DNA of 64,000 nucleotides from SIG440 sp045586925 (lineage in GTDB: Bacteria > Bacillota > Clostridia > Monoglobales > Monoglobaceae). Below are positions 52,163 through 60,699 of this stretch, in pieces. The number at the start of each line of letters is the position of its first letter. Position 1 is the first letter of the stretch. The notes under the pieces were generated by a model, which saw only the letters and a list, made by a program, of their open reading frames with translations, had not been told where the DNA came from and ran no database searches. The translations under genes and the position numbers were made by a program. The stretch is taken from NCBI GenBank assembly GCA_045586925.1, contig JAZNBG010000035.1, positions 59,052-123,051 on the forward strand, read 5' to 3'.

Positions 52163-54790
52163 TTATTTGCCTACAATCAATTTTCGTATCAAATCTACAG
52201 GTATAACAAGCAGGGCGGGGATGATTGCTGTCAGCCATTCACGTGGGTTAAGGGGAGCCGTCCTCAGCACCTGACCGCCGAAACAGGTCATTATAATCTG
52301 CACAGTGCATATTAGTCCTATTATAAACAAAAAGGGTTTATTCAGGGATATGTGGTCAAGCAAATCAATACCCTCGCATCTTGCGTTAAAAGCGTTAAGC
52401 ACTCCCGCAAACACAAAAAAGTTAAAATACCCCGTATAAAAGTATATTTCGCCTGCGTGCTGACGAAAGGCACAGTGCATATCAGGCGATAAAAAGAAGA
52501 ACAAGCTTATCGCAAAAATGAATAACCCGCTTGTGCATATGGCACTCCAAGCTCTTTTGTCAAGTATCTTTTCGTCGCGGCGTTTTGGTTGATCAAGCAT
52601 ATACCGTTTCAGTGCTGCCTCACCGCCAAAAGCTATTGCGGCAAGAGTATCCATCACCAAATTTACCCACAGCATTTGAGTAATGCCCAGGGGTTTTTCA
52701 ATTCCTATTAGTGGACCGACTACCGAAACAAGCACTGCTGCGATATTTATAGTCATTTGGCAGACTATAAATTTTTTTATACTTTTATATATAGTACGGC
52801 CATAAAGCACTGCCGACCTGACCGATGAAAAATTATCGTCAAGAATAACAATGTCTCCGGCAGCCTTTGCAACATCTGTGCCGCTGCCCATTGCAAATCC
52901 TACGTCTGCACGACGCAGAGCCGCAAGGTCGTTTACACCGTCACCGGTCATTCCCACGACAAGTCCCTTTTCCTGAGCAATCCGAACAAGACGACTTTTG
53001 TCTGTGGGTAAGGCTCTGGCAATAACCCGTATATCAAAAAGCTTTTGACTTATCTCGTCATCACTCATTTTCTGCAAATCTTCCGAAGTCAGCACCACAT
53101 TGCGATGGCTGTCCATTATCCCCGACTCACGGGCAATAGCAACAGCGGTTTCCTTTTTATCGCCTGTTATCATTACTGTCTGAATTCCTGCTCGCTTTAC
53201 TTCACTGACTGCGGCTTTTACGTCAGGACGCAAATCGTCACGGATTGCCACAAGCCCCACAAGTGTTATATTTTCTGGGAGATGTCCGTCTTTGTATGTT
53301 TTAGCGATACCAAGGGCAAGAACACGTATGCATTTTTTTGCCATTATATCAATTGTTTTATTCAGTTCGGTTATTGTGCTAAGAGTTTGCTCATTGCCTG
53401 AGGTGTCAAAGTATTTTCCGCATCGGGGCAGTATTATTTCAGGTGCTCCCTTTACTAAAACGCCCGAAAAATCTCCTTTAACCTCTGTTTGTGAAAATTT
53501 CATCTCGCTTGTAAAAAGCGTTTCGCGTGATTTCGTAAGGGTAAAAGATGGCTCGGCATCACCGCATACAAATTCCAAAAGAGCCTTTTCTGTAGCATTA
53601 CCTCCCACAACCTTGCCTTGCGACATCTGTGCTGTGCAATTACCCAGCACCGAGATTTCGGTTAGTTGTTTCAGTTCCTTCGGCAGAGCATTGATTTCCT
53701 TATATGTATTTCCGCATCCATCGATAAAATCAACAACAGTAAGTTTGCCTCTGGTGATTGTTCCTGTTTTGTCCGAAAAAAGTATATTAATACTGCCTGC
53801 TGTTTCAATGCCTATCAGCCTTCTTACAAGGACGTTGCTTTTCATCATTTTTTTCATATTCAGCGAGCAAACAATAGCAATCATAAGCGGCAGTCCTTCG
53901 GGTACCGATACTACAATGACAGTAATTCCCATAATAACCGCGTTAACAACATCGGATATCACCTGTGACGTGTCAAGAAAGTATTCCATAATACCGATGG
54001 TGCTCCACCCATTGTCAGCAAAGAATCTTTGTATAAGATAAACTACTACCACCAATGCGGCACCCATATACCCAAAACGGCTTATCCCCTTTGCTAAGTC
54101 TGACAGCTTTACCTGCAGTGGACTTTGTCTGGCATCGTCACCTGTTTCGCGGTTAAGCTGACCATAAACTGTTTTGTCACCTATCTGATTGACTTTAAGT
54201 ATGCATTGCCCCGAACACACAACGGCTCCGCGAAAAAGGGTGTTTTTATCCCAGAAGTCAATAAGTCTTGTACGATATGCCGGCTCTGTTTCGCAGGCAA
54301 CTTTTTTAATCTCCTTGTTTTCGCCATTAAGTGCAGACTGGTCAACGTGGATACTTCCCGAAAAAACATACCCGTCAGCAGGAATTATATCTCCTGATTG
54401 CAGCAAAACATAATCGCCCTTCACAATATCATCAATGCCTATCTCCCGCAGATTTCCGTCACGGTAAACCTTGCACACTACCTTTGATGCTTCATTTTGT
54501 ATAGAACGAAAGGCTTCCTCGTTTTTATATTCCGAAAGTGCGCTAACCCAGGTGGCAATCATTACCGAAACAAATATTCCTACACACTCAAACCAGTCAA
54601 CCTTGCCGAAAAAAGTAAAAACAATGTTAATACCCAATGCAATCAGCAAAATGGTGATAATGGGGTCGTCAAACTTTTCCCAGTATTTCTTCATCAGGGT
54701 TGGGCGTTCCTTTTCACTTAATCGGTTTGTGCCGTTTTCATTTCGTGATATTTCCACCTCCTGAGAGCTTAATCCGGATGTTTTTTTCAT
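52163..54790 (-). CDS. Calcium-transporting P-type ATPase
   Basis: 875 residues, P2 class. N-terminal actuator region, M4 motif VSVPEGLPL (Ca-ATPase type), phosphorylation site DKTGTITRGKL, TGDKKETA, and hinge GDGVNDLAALRRADVGFAMG; six C-terminal membrane helices. Likely exports Ca2+; PMCA-type rather than SERCA-type by its PEGLP and length. The ATG at 54790 has AGGAG 8 bases upstream. Confidence 0.92.
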   Translation of the reverse strand: MKKTSGLSSQEVEISRNENGTNRLSEKERPTLMKKYWEKFDDPIITILLIALGINIVFTFFGKVDWFECVGIFVSVMIATWVSALSEYKNEEAFRSIQNEASKVVCKVYRDGNLREIGIDDIVKGDYVLLQSGDIIPADGYVFSGSIHVDQSALNGENKEIKKVACETEPAYRTRLIDFWDKNTLFRGAVVCSGQCILKVNQIGDKTVYGQLNRETGDDARQSPLQVKLSDLAKGISRFGYMGAALVVVVYLIQRFFADNGWSTIGIMEYFLDTSQVISDVVNAVIMGITVIVVSVPEGLPLMIAIVCSLNMKKMMKSNVLVRRLIGIETAGSINILFSDKTGTITRGKLTVVDFIDGCGNTYKEINALPKELKQLTEISVLGNCTAQMSQGKVVGGNATEKALLEFVCGDAEPSFTLTKSRETLFTSEMKFSQTEVKGDFSGVLVKGAPEIILPRCGKYFDTSGNEQTLSTITELNKTIDIMAKKCIRVLALGIAKTYKDGHLPENITLVGLVAIRDDLRPDVKAAVSEVKRAGIQTVMITGDKKETAVAIARESGIMDSHRNVVLTSEDLQKMSDDEISQKLFDIRVIARALPTDKSRLVRIAQEKGLVVGMTGDGVNDLAALRRADVGFAMGSGTDVAKAAGDIVILDDNFSSVRSAVLYGRTIYKSIKKFIVCQMTINIAAVLVSVVGPLIGIEKPLGITQMLWVNLVMDTLAAIAFGGEAALKRYMLDQPKRRDEKILDKRAWSAICTSGLFIFAISLFFFLSPDMHCAFRQHAGEIYFYTGYFNFFVFAGVLNAFNARCEGIDLLDHISLNKPFLFIIGLICTVQIIMTCFGGQVLRTAPLNPREWLTAIIPALLVIPVDLIRKLIVGK

Positions 54791-54885
54791 AAATTCCACT
54801 CCTTTGTGTCAACTGCTTGTACTTTAAAGATATTCTGACAAGGCTGAAAATATGAGTGGTTGGGGCAGGTATTTCAAGAAAAATA

Positions 54886-54914
54886 TGGACAAGTAAGAAA
54901 AAGTGTGATATAAT
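54886..54914 (+). promoter_or_regulatory. Promoter of the candidate ncRNA
   Basis: TGGACA (54886-54891), 17-base spacer, TATAAT (54909-54914), extended as TGTGATATAAT. No plus-strand gene follows. Confidence 0.7.
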
Positions 54915-54918
54915 AATT

Positions 54919-55090
54919 ATGCGAGATAATTTAATAATGAAAAGAGGGAGTGGTGTTTTTGTTTTTAGGCAAAAACGCAGGTTCGCTTTTAAAACACTTC
55001 CTTTATGTGTTATTAAATTGTCTCGCAAACAAAGAGCCGTGCGTTTTTCATGCGTCGGCTCTGGTCGGCGCATTTTTTAATGCACTGAGG
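54919..55090 (+). ncRNA. Candidate structured non-coding RNA
   Basis: Closing helix 54921-54937 with 55010-55026: GCGAGATAATTTAATAA against TTATTAAATTGTCTCGC, 17 pairs with one G-U. Inside it GTGTTTT/AAAACAC continued by AGAGGGA/TTCCTTT past a bulge, and GTTTTT-AGGC-AAAAAC. Then AGAGCCG/CGGCTCT (55033-55039, 55056-55062) and GCATT-TTTT-AATGC (55070-55083). Not a class I recognise. Confidence 0.45.
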
Positions 55091-55125
55091 CGAGCTCTGG
55101 TTGTCGCTAAACAAACAGAAACAGC

Positions 55126-55155
55126 AAAACCGTTCTGCATATGCAGAACGGTTTT
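55126..55155. terminator. 30-base perfect palindrome, terminator of the kinase gene
   Basis: AAAACCGTTCTGCAT followed directly by its reverse complement, 15 pairs. A/T ends on both strands; also stops any plus-strand transcript from the candidate ncRNA. Confidence 0.8.
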
Positions 55156-55170
55156 GCCCTGTGTAAACTT

Positions 55171-55923
55171 TTATTCGTAATCTACTACATCTACCCAGGA
55201 AAGAAGAAAATCTCTTTCCTCGGGCTTGCCCTTTACCGACTGAGATGCGGCAACAATGGGCATCCATTTTTGCACATATTGCTTTGCGGTATCGCTTTTT
55301 TGGCAAAACAGATTCAGATATTTATTTGCAATTTCGGTTTCGCCCTTAAGGCAAAAGAGCAAATAGGTTCTGGCAACATCTGCCGAGGCATTGCCCTGTG
55401 TGACGTGTGCCCAGTCCAGAATAAAGGGTGTACCGTCATCGGTAATAATAATGTTACTGGGATTAAAGTCGCCGTGGCATACCTTGTTGTGCTTGGGCAT
55501 ACCAAAAAGTCGGGTGTGCAGCTCATAACGTGTGGTGGCATCAAGGTCTGTCTGTGAAATTTTGCCGTCCATTTTGTCCTTTAGCTTGTTCAATCTGGCG
55601 GGCGCATTCATACTATGAACGGTCATTTGCAAATCCACAAAAAGCTCAAGATATTCGTCAAAATTTTCGGGTTTTTCCTCTATAAGCTGCGCCAGAGTTT
55701 TGCCTTCGATAAAATCGGTGACAATCGCCCACTTTCCGTCAACTATGGTGACAGCGTGAATTTTGGGAATGTTGATGCCTGTTTCTTCAATTATAGCGGT
55801 GTTAAGCGCTTCGTTAAGGACGTCAGACTTTGAAAAGTTCTGGTCAAAAACTTTAACGGCAAGGTCGCCGTCGCGGTATATTGTTTTGTCGGGTCTTGTT
55901 GCAATCACTTTTTCAAGCTTCAT
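55171..55923 (-). CDS. Aminoglycoside phosphotransferase-like kinase
   Basis: 250 residues, APH/choline kinase fold. Catalytic loop CHGDFNPSNIII and metal-binding ILDWAHV. The start codon overlaps the adhE stop (TAATG), so the two are translated together. The substrate is unknown; a link to aldehyde/alcohol metabolism is suggested only by the coupling. Confidence 0.85.
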   Translation of the reverse strand: MKLEKVIATRPDKTIYRDGDLAVKVFDQNFSKSDVLNEALNTAIIEETGINIPKIHAVTIVDGKWAIVTDFIEGKTLAQLIEEKPENFDEYLELFVDLQMTVHSMNAPARLNKLKDKMDGKISQTDLDATTRYELHTRLFGMPKHNKVCHGDFNPSNIIITDDGTPFILDWAHVTQGNASADVARTYLLFCLKGETEIANKYLNLFCQKSDTAKQYVQKWMPIVAASQSVKGKPEERDFLLSWVDVVDYE

Positions 55924-58532
55924 TATCTCTCACCTCCGTAGTATGCATCAAGATACATTTCTTTTATTTCGCTCATCAGCGGATATCTGGGGTTTGCACC
56001 TGTACACTGGTCGTCAAAGGCTTGTTCTGTCATTTCGTCAAGGCTGTCAAGGAAGGTTTTTTCATCAATACCGTATTCCTTGATGGTCTTTTTGATGCCA
56101 ACCCTTTCTTTTAATTCCTCAATTGCGTTCACAAGACTCTCCATCTTTTCTTCATTGGTTTTACCGCCAAGCCCCAAGTTGTCTGCAATTTCTGCATAAC
56201 GTGCCAGAGTGTGAGGGTGGTCATATTGTGAGAATGTTCCCATCTTTACCGGGGTCTCAGATGCGTTAAAGCGGATAACATGGTTAATAAGGAGTGCATT
56301 TGCAACGCCATGGGGCAGATGATGGAATGCACCTAATTTGTGTGCCATTGAGTGACAAATTCCAAGAAATGCATTAGCAAATGCCATACCTGCAATGGTT
56401 GCGGCGTTAGCCATTTTTTCTCTTGCCTCGACATCTGTAAGACCATTTTCGTATGCACGTGGCAGATATTCAAATATCACCTTGAGTGCCTGAAGAGCAA
56501 GACCGTCTGTGTAATCTGTGGCAAGCATTGATGCATATGCCTCGATTGCGTGAGTTACAGCATCAATACCCGATGCTGCAGTAAGCCCTTTGGGGGCGGT
56601 CATATGCAGGTCTGTGTCAACAATTGCCATATTAGGAAGCAACTGATAGTCTGCAAGGGGATACTTAACACCGCTTTGTTCGTCGGTGATAACGGCAAAG
56701 GGAGTAACCTCCGAGCCTGTACCTGCCGAGGTGGGTATAGCGATGAAATACGCCTTTTCGCCCATTTTGGGGAAGGTATAAACTCTTTTGCGGATATCAA
56801 TAAACCGCATTGCCATATCCATAAAATCAACCTCGGGATGCTCATAAAGCACCCACATAATTTTTGCGGCATCCATTGCAGAACCGCCACCCAGAGCAAT
56901 AATTGTGTCGGGTTTAAACGACATCATTTGTGCTGCGCCGCTTTTTGCGTTTGCAAGTGTGGGGTCGGGCTGAACATCGAAGAAGGTTGTGTGTTCAATT
57001 CCCATTTCGTCCAGCTTGTCGGTAATTGCTTTTGTGTGTCCGTTTTCATAAAGGAATGTGTCAGTAACGATGAAGGCGCGTTTCTTGCCCAGTACATTCT
57101 TCAGCTCATCAAGAGCAACGGGCAGGCAGCCTTTTTTGATATATATTTTTTCAGGAGCTCTGAACCAAAGCATATTTTCCCTTCTTTCTGCTACTGTTTT
57201 AATGTTGAGAAGGTGTTTAACACCAACATTTTCCGAAACCGAGTTGCCACCCCAGGAGCCGCAGCCTAGTGTTAGTGAAGGTGCCAGTTTAAAGTTATAA
57301 AGGTCACCAATACCACCATGCGATGACGGAGTGTTAAGCAGAATTCGACAGGTTTTCATTCTGGCTGAAAAGGCATCCAATCGTTCCTGTGCTATTTTCG
57401 GATTGAGGTAGATTGATGATGTGTGTCCATAACCGCCATCGGCAACCAACTGTTCAGCCTTAGCAAGAGCATCTTCAAAGTCCTTTGCTTTGTACATTGC
57501 AAGGACGGGTGAAAGTTTTTCGTGAGCAAATTCTTCGGATATGTCAACAGACTCAACCTCGCCGATAAGAATTTTTGTATCTTGAGGGACTTCAACACCT
57601 GCAAGGGTAGCAATGGTATGTGCCTTCTGCCCCACAATTTTAGCGTTAAGTGAGCCATTGATGATAATGGTTTTTCGCACCTTTTCTGTTTCGTCGGGAC
57701 TAAGAAAATAACAGCCGCGATTTGCAAATTCTGACTTTACAGCATCATAAATGCTTTCAGAAACGATAACGCTTTGTTCAGAGGCGCAAATCATACCATT
57801 GTCAAAGGTTTTTGAGTGAATAATTGAATTTACCGCAAGCAAAATGTCGGCTGTTTCATCGATGATTGCAGGCGTGTTTCCTGCTCCAACACCGATTGCC
57901 GGCTTTCCGCTTGAGTATGCCGCTTTAACCATTCCGGGACCGCCGGTTGCCAGAATAATGTCAGCTTCCTTCATAACAGTATTTGTCATTTCAAGGTTGG
58001 GAACGTCAATCCAGCTAATAATTCCTTTTGGAGCACCTGCTGCAACCGCTGCATCAAGCACAACCTTTGCTGCTGCGATTGTTGCCTGCTTTGCTCTGGG
58101 ATGGGGCGAGATAATAATTGCGTTTCTGGTTTTAAGAGCCAGAAGGGTTTTAAATATTGTTGTTGATGTGGGGTTTGTTGTAGGAATTACTGCCGCAACC
58201 ACACCGATTGGTTCTGCAATTTTCTTTATGCCATAGGCCCTGTCCTCTTCAACAACACCACAGGTTCTGGTGTCACGATAAGCGTTATAAATATATTCTG
58301 CTGCATAGTGATTTTTGATAACCTTATCTTCAACCACGCCCATACCGGTTTCTTCTACTGTCAACTTGGCAAGTGAAATTCTTGCTTTGTTTGCAGCCAT
58401 GGCAGCGGCGGTAAAAATTTTGTCTACCTGCTCCTGTGTATAGCCTGCAAAAATTTGCTGTGCTGCACGAAGATTTGCAAGCTCTGCAACCAGAGCATCC
58501 ACGCTGTCTACAAGAACTCTTGTTTCTTTCAT
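55923..58532 (-). CDS. adhE: Bifunctional acetaldehyde-CoA/alcohol dehydrogenase
   Basis: 869 residues. The N-terminal CoA-acylating aldehyde dehydrogenase has its Cys nucleophile in NGMICASEQS. The C-terminal iron alcohol dehydrogenase has GGGSAMDAAK and metal-binding His residues in HSMAHKLGAFHHLPHG. Reduces acetyl-CoA to ethanol, recycling NADH in fermentation. Preceded by a promoter whose -10 lies in a Rex-like operator. Full length, no interruptions. Confidence 0.97.
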   Translation of the reverse strand: MKETRVLVDSVDALVAELANLRAAQQIFAGYTQEQVDKIFTAAAMAANKARISLAKLTVEETGMGVVEDKVIKNHYAAEYIYNAYRDTRTCGVVEEDRAYGIKKIAEPIGVVAAVIPTTNPTSTTIFKTLLALKTRNAIIISPHPRAKQATIAAAKVVLDAAVAAGAPKGIISWIDVPNLEMTNTVMKEADIILATGGPGMVKAAYSSGKPAIGVGAGNTPAIIDETADILLAVNSIIHSKTFDNGMICASEQSVIVSESIYDAVKSEFANRGCYFLSPDETEKVRKTIIINGSLNAKIVGQKAHTIATLAGVEVPQDTKILIGEVESVDISEEFAHEKLSPVLAMYKAKDFEDALAKAEQLVADGGYGHTSSIYLNPKIAQERLDAFSARMKTCRILLNTPSSHGGIGDLYNFKLAPSLTLGCGSWGGNSVSENVGVKHLLNIKTVAERRENMLWFRAPEKIYIKKGCLPVALDELKNVLGKKRAFIVTDTFLYENGHTKAITDKLDEMGIEHTTFFDVQPDPTLANAKSGAAQMMSFKPDTIIALGGGSAMDAAKIMWVLYEHPEVDFMDMAMRFIDIRKRVYTFPKMGEKAYFIAIPTSAGTGSEVTPFAVITDEQSGVKYPLADYQLLPNMAIVDTDLHMTAPKGLTAASGIDAVTHAIEAYASMLATDYTDGLALQALKVIFEYLPRAYENGLTDVEAREKMANAATIAGMAFANAFLGICHSMAHKLGAFHHLPHGVANALLINHVIRFNASETPVKMGTFSQYDHPHTLARYAEIADNLGLGGKTNEEKMESLVNAIEELKERVGIKKTIKEYGIDEKTFLDSLDEMTEQAFDDQCTGANPRYPLMSEIKEMYLDAYYGGER

Positions 58533-58581
58533 TTAATAACCTCCTGCACAAATATTATAGGAAATAATGTTATTTTTGACT

Positions 58582-58599
58582 TTGTTATTATTTTAACAA
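58582..58599. promoter_or_regulatory. Rex-like operator over the adhE -10
   Basis: Minus-strand reading TTGTTAAAATAATAACAA, one mismatch from the Rex consensus TTGTTAAnnnnTTAACAA. Rex represses fermentation genes when NADH/NAD is low. Confidence 0.75.
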
Positions 58600-58618
58600 A
58601 CTTTTTTGGATTTGTCAA
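58590..58618 (-). promoter_or_regulatory. Promoter of adhE
   Basis: Minus strand TTGACA (58613-58618), 17-base spacer, TAAAAT (58590-58595), overlapping the Rex-like site. Confidence 0.75.
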
Positions 58619-58657
58619 TTACAAATTTAGTGCAGAAGCGTTATATTTAAACAGCTC

Positions 58658-58718
58658 CGCCCAGATAAACAGAAGCGGGTTGTGCAGACAGCACAAACCG
58701 GTTCTGTTTATCTGGGCG
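58658..58718. repeat. 61-base near-perfect hairpin at the end of the araC-type gene
   Basis: CGCCCAGATAAACAGAA (58658-58674) pairs perfectly with 58702-58718; inside, GGGTTGTGC/GCACAAACC pairs 8 of 9 around loop AGACA. It overlaps the AraC-type stop codon region (58708). No T-run follows on either strand, so it is not a standard terminator. Confidence 0.8.
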
Positions 58719-59640
58719 ACTGTATTCTTTTTGGTGGTTTAAATTCCTGACTTGCACTGTCAAGAGGTGACATTGCTTTGATAGAGGTTGAATATTCGCT
58801 GGGGGACATTCCTGTGGTTTTTTTGAATTGCAGCGAAAAGTAGTGAATACTTGAATACCCCAGTAGTTCTGCTATCTGAGATATATTGTAGTTGTCTTCT
58901 CTGATGTATTTTTTTGCAAGTTCAATTTTAAGATAAATAAAATACTGAATAGGACTGACCCCGTAATTGCTTTTAAACAGACGATTAACCCCCATACGAT
59001 TAAGACCGCTGTATTTCATCAGCCGTTCAATGGTCATTATTTCGGCAATGTGGTCTATCATGTAATTTTCCAGAATATTAAGGGTAGAGTTTGAACTGTT
59101 GATGGTAAAACTGCGATGCTGTACCCCAGGTGAACTTTGACGAAGAAACAGTATAAGAAATTCGCAAAGATACTGCTTTATAAGCTGTTCTGCACCTATT
59201 ATGGTTGAATCTTTGGGGTTAAGACTGGTTGTAAATATATCACCTAATGGTGTAGAAAAGGCATTGGTATACTCGGATATGATTTTTGAAATCAGGCTTT
59301 TATGTTCCTGACCTACCTTCATAACCCGGTTGCAGAAAAAGTCCATAGCAGGGGAGTGGCACTCAAAACTGACGATAGCTACATTGGGTGCAATTTTCCC
59401 GTTAGCACGAATGTTATGCCATTCGTTGGGTTTGTGGAATATAACATGCCCCTGGGATAGGGTTATTTCACGATTATCTGCCGTAGCGGTAATTTCGCCT
59501 TTGTCAACATATACAAACTCCCAGAAGTCGTGATTTTCGCCATGGTATTTAAAGTCTTTTGAGTATTCAAAATAATGAACCGAAAACAGCTTTTCGATTT
59601 GAAGCGTATTCTCAAGATTGTGTCCTGTATAATCTGGCAT
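58708..59640 (-). CDS. AraC-family transcriptional regulator
   Basis: About 310 residues. N-terminal cupin-like ligand domain (HGENHDFWEFVYVDKGEI, HKPNEWHNI), C-terminal two-HTH AraC domain (about 200-300: MTIERLMKYSGLNRMGVNRL, ISQIAELLGYSSIHYFSLQF). The ATG at 59640 sits 8 bases after GGAGG. It probably controls a sugar gene; the divergent nucleotidyltransferase/NahK-like operon is the nearest candidate. The tail after the AraC domain is 25 residues longer than usual and lies partly in the hairpin. Confidence 0.9.
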   Translation of the reverse strand: MPDYTGHNLENTLQIEKLFSVHYFEYSKDFKYHGENHDFWEFVYVDKGEITATADNREITLSQGHVIFHKPNEWHNIRANGKIAPNVAIVSFECHSPAMDFFCNRVMKVGQEHKSLISKIISEYTNAFSTPLGDIFTTSLNPKDSTIIGAEQLIKQYLCEFLILFLRQSSPGVQHRSFTINSSNSTLNILENYMIDHIAEIMTIERLMKYSGLNRMGVNRLFKSNYGVSPIQYFIYLKIELAKKYIREDNYNISQIAELLGYSSIHYFSLQFKKTTGMSPSEYSTSIKAMSPLDSASQEFKPPKRIQSPR

Positions 59641-59850
59641 TTGTATCACCTCCGGAAATTTATATTATATTAAAGTTAACAATAACAGATTAAGGTTAAA
59701 AATGCAAGCAATTTGCAACAATAATATAAAATAAAGTTATTTATGCATAAATACATTAAGGAATTTATAATTTATAATATTTAAAAGAGGAAAAAAGAAA
59801 ATTATGGCGAATAATATTAATGAACTATTTTGTTAAGAGAGGTATACAAA

Positions 59851-60699
59851 ATGGATAAGAAAACAACACTAGTAGTTATGGCTGCAGGAATGGGCAGCAG
59901 ATTTGGCGGACTTAAGCAGATTGCACCTGTTGGACCGAATGGTGAAATAATTCTTGATTTCTCGGTGTATGATGCTGTAAAAGCAGGATTTGACAAGACT
60001 GTTTTCATCATCAGACGTGATATCGAGAAGGATTTTCGTGAAATTGCAGGACGCAGAATCGAAAAAATGACAGATGTAGATTACGTATTTCAGGATATGG
60101 ATTATCTTCCGGACGGTTTCTCTGTTCCCGATGGCAGAACAAAGCCTTGGGGTACGGGACATGCGGTGTTCTGTTGTGAAAAAGCGGTTGATACACCCTT
60201 TGCACTTATCAATGCAGATGATTATTATGGTCAGAAATCCTACAAGATTCTTCACGATAACCTTGTGGCGAACGATGAGACCTGTATGGTGGGTTTTTCT
60301 TTAGGTAACACAATTACCGAAAACGGCACAGTTTCTCGTGGTGTTTGTGATGTTCAGGATGGAATTTTAAAGGGAGTTGTAGAGCATACCGACCTTGACA
60401 AAAACAGCGGTATTCCGCTTGAAACCATTGTTTCTATGAATATGTGGGGTCTTCTTCCGTCTGTTTTTGAAAGCGTAAGAGAGGATTTTGTTAAATTTTT
60501 AGGCAACCTTTCCAATCCTATGAAAGAGGAGTTTTATATTCCCTTTGTGATTGATAATATGATCAAAACCAAGGGCGAAAAGGTAAGAGTTCTTGAAACA
60601 GACGAAAAATGGTATGGCGTTACATATAAAGAAGATAAAGAGACAGTCGTTGATGCAATGAAAAAATTTGTAGAGGATGGGTATTACGATGGAATTTAG
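59851..60699 (+). CDS. Nucleotidyltransferase (sugar-1-phosphate uridylyltransferase-like)
   Basis: 282 residues, NTP_transferase fold. N-terminal VVMAAGMGSRFGGLKQ is the nucleotide-binding signature; INADDYYGQ gives the metal Asp; WGTGHAVFCCEKAV. Start at the ATG at 59851 after AGAGAGGT. Overlaps the NahK-like gene by 11 bases. I infer it makes UDP-HexNAc (or UDP-hexose) from the sugar-1-phosphate that the kinase produces. Confidence 0.87.
   Translation: MDKKTTLVVMAAGMGSRFGGLKQIAPVGPNGEIILDFSVYDAVKAGFDKTVFIIRRDIEKDFREIAGRRIEKMTDVDYVFQDMDYLPDGFSVPDGRTKPWGTGHAVFCCEKAVDTPFALINADDYYGQKSYKILHDNLVANDETCMVGFSLGNTITENGTVSRGVCDVQDGILKGVVEHTDLDKNSGIPLETIVSMNMWGLLPSVFESVREDFVKFLGNLSNPMKEEFYIPFVIDNMIKTKGEKVRVLETDEKWYGVTYKEDKETVVDAMKKFVEDGYYDGI

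Larger units (their letters stand above)
54791..55170. other. 380-base region without a protein gene
   Basis: Contains a sigma-A promoter, strongly folded sequence (candidate ncRNA) and a terminator, listed separately. Overlapping frames of 74-76 codons exist here, but one runs through the terminator, and neither start has a well-placed site. Confidence 0.6.

Noticed and set aside
54950..55180. A 76-codon hydrophobic frame in the intergenic region after the Ca-ATPase gene.
   Set aside because: It runs straight through the terminator palindrome and into the antisense of the kinase gene; the pairing pattern explains the region better. Kept only as an alternative to the ncRNA.
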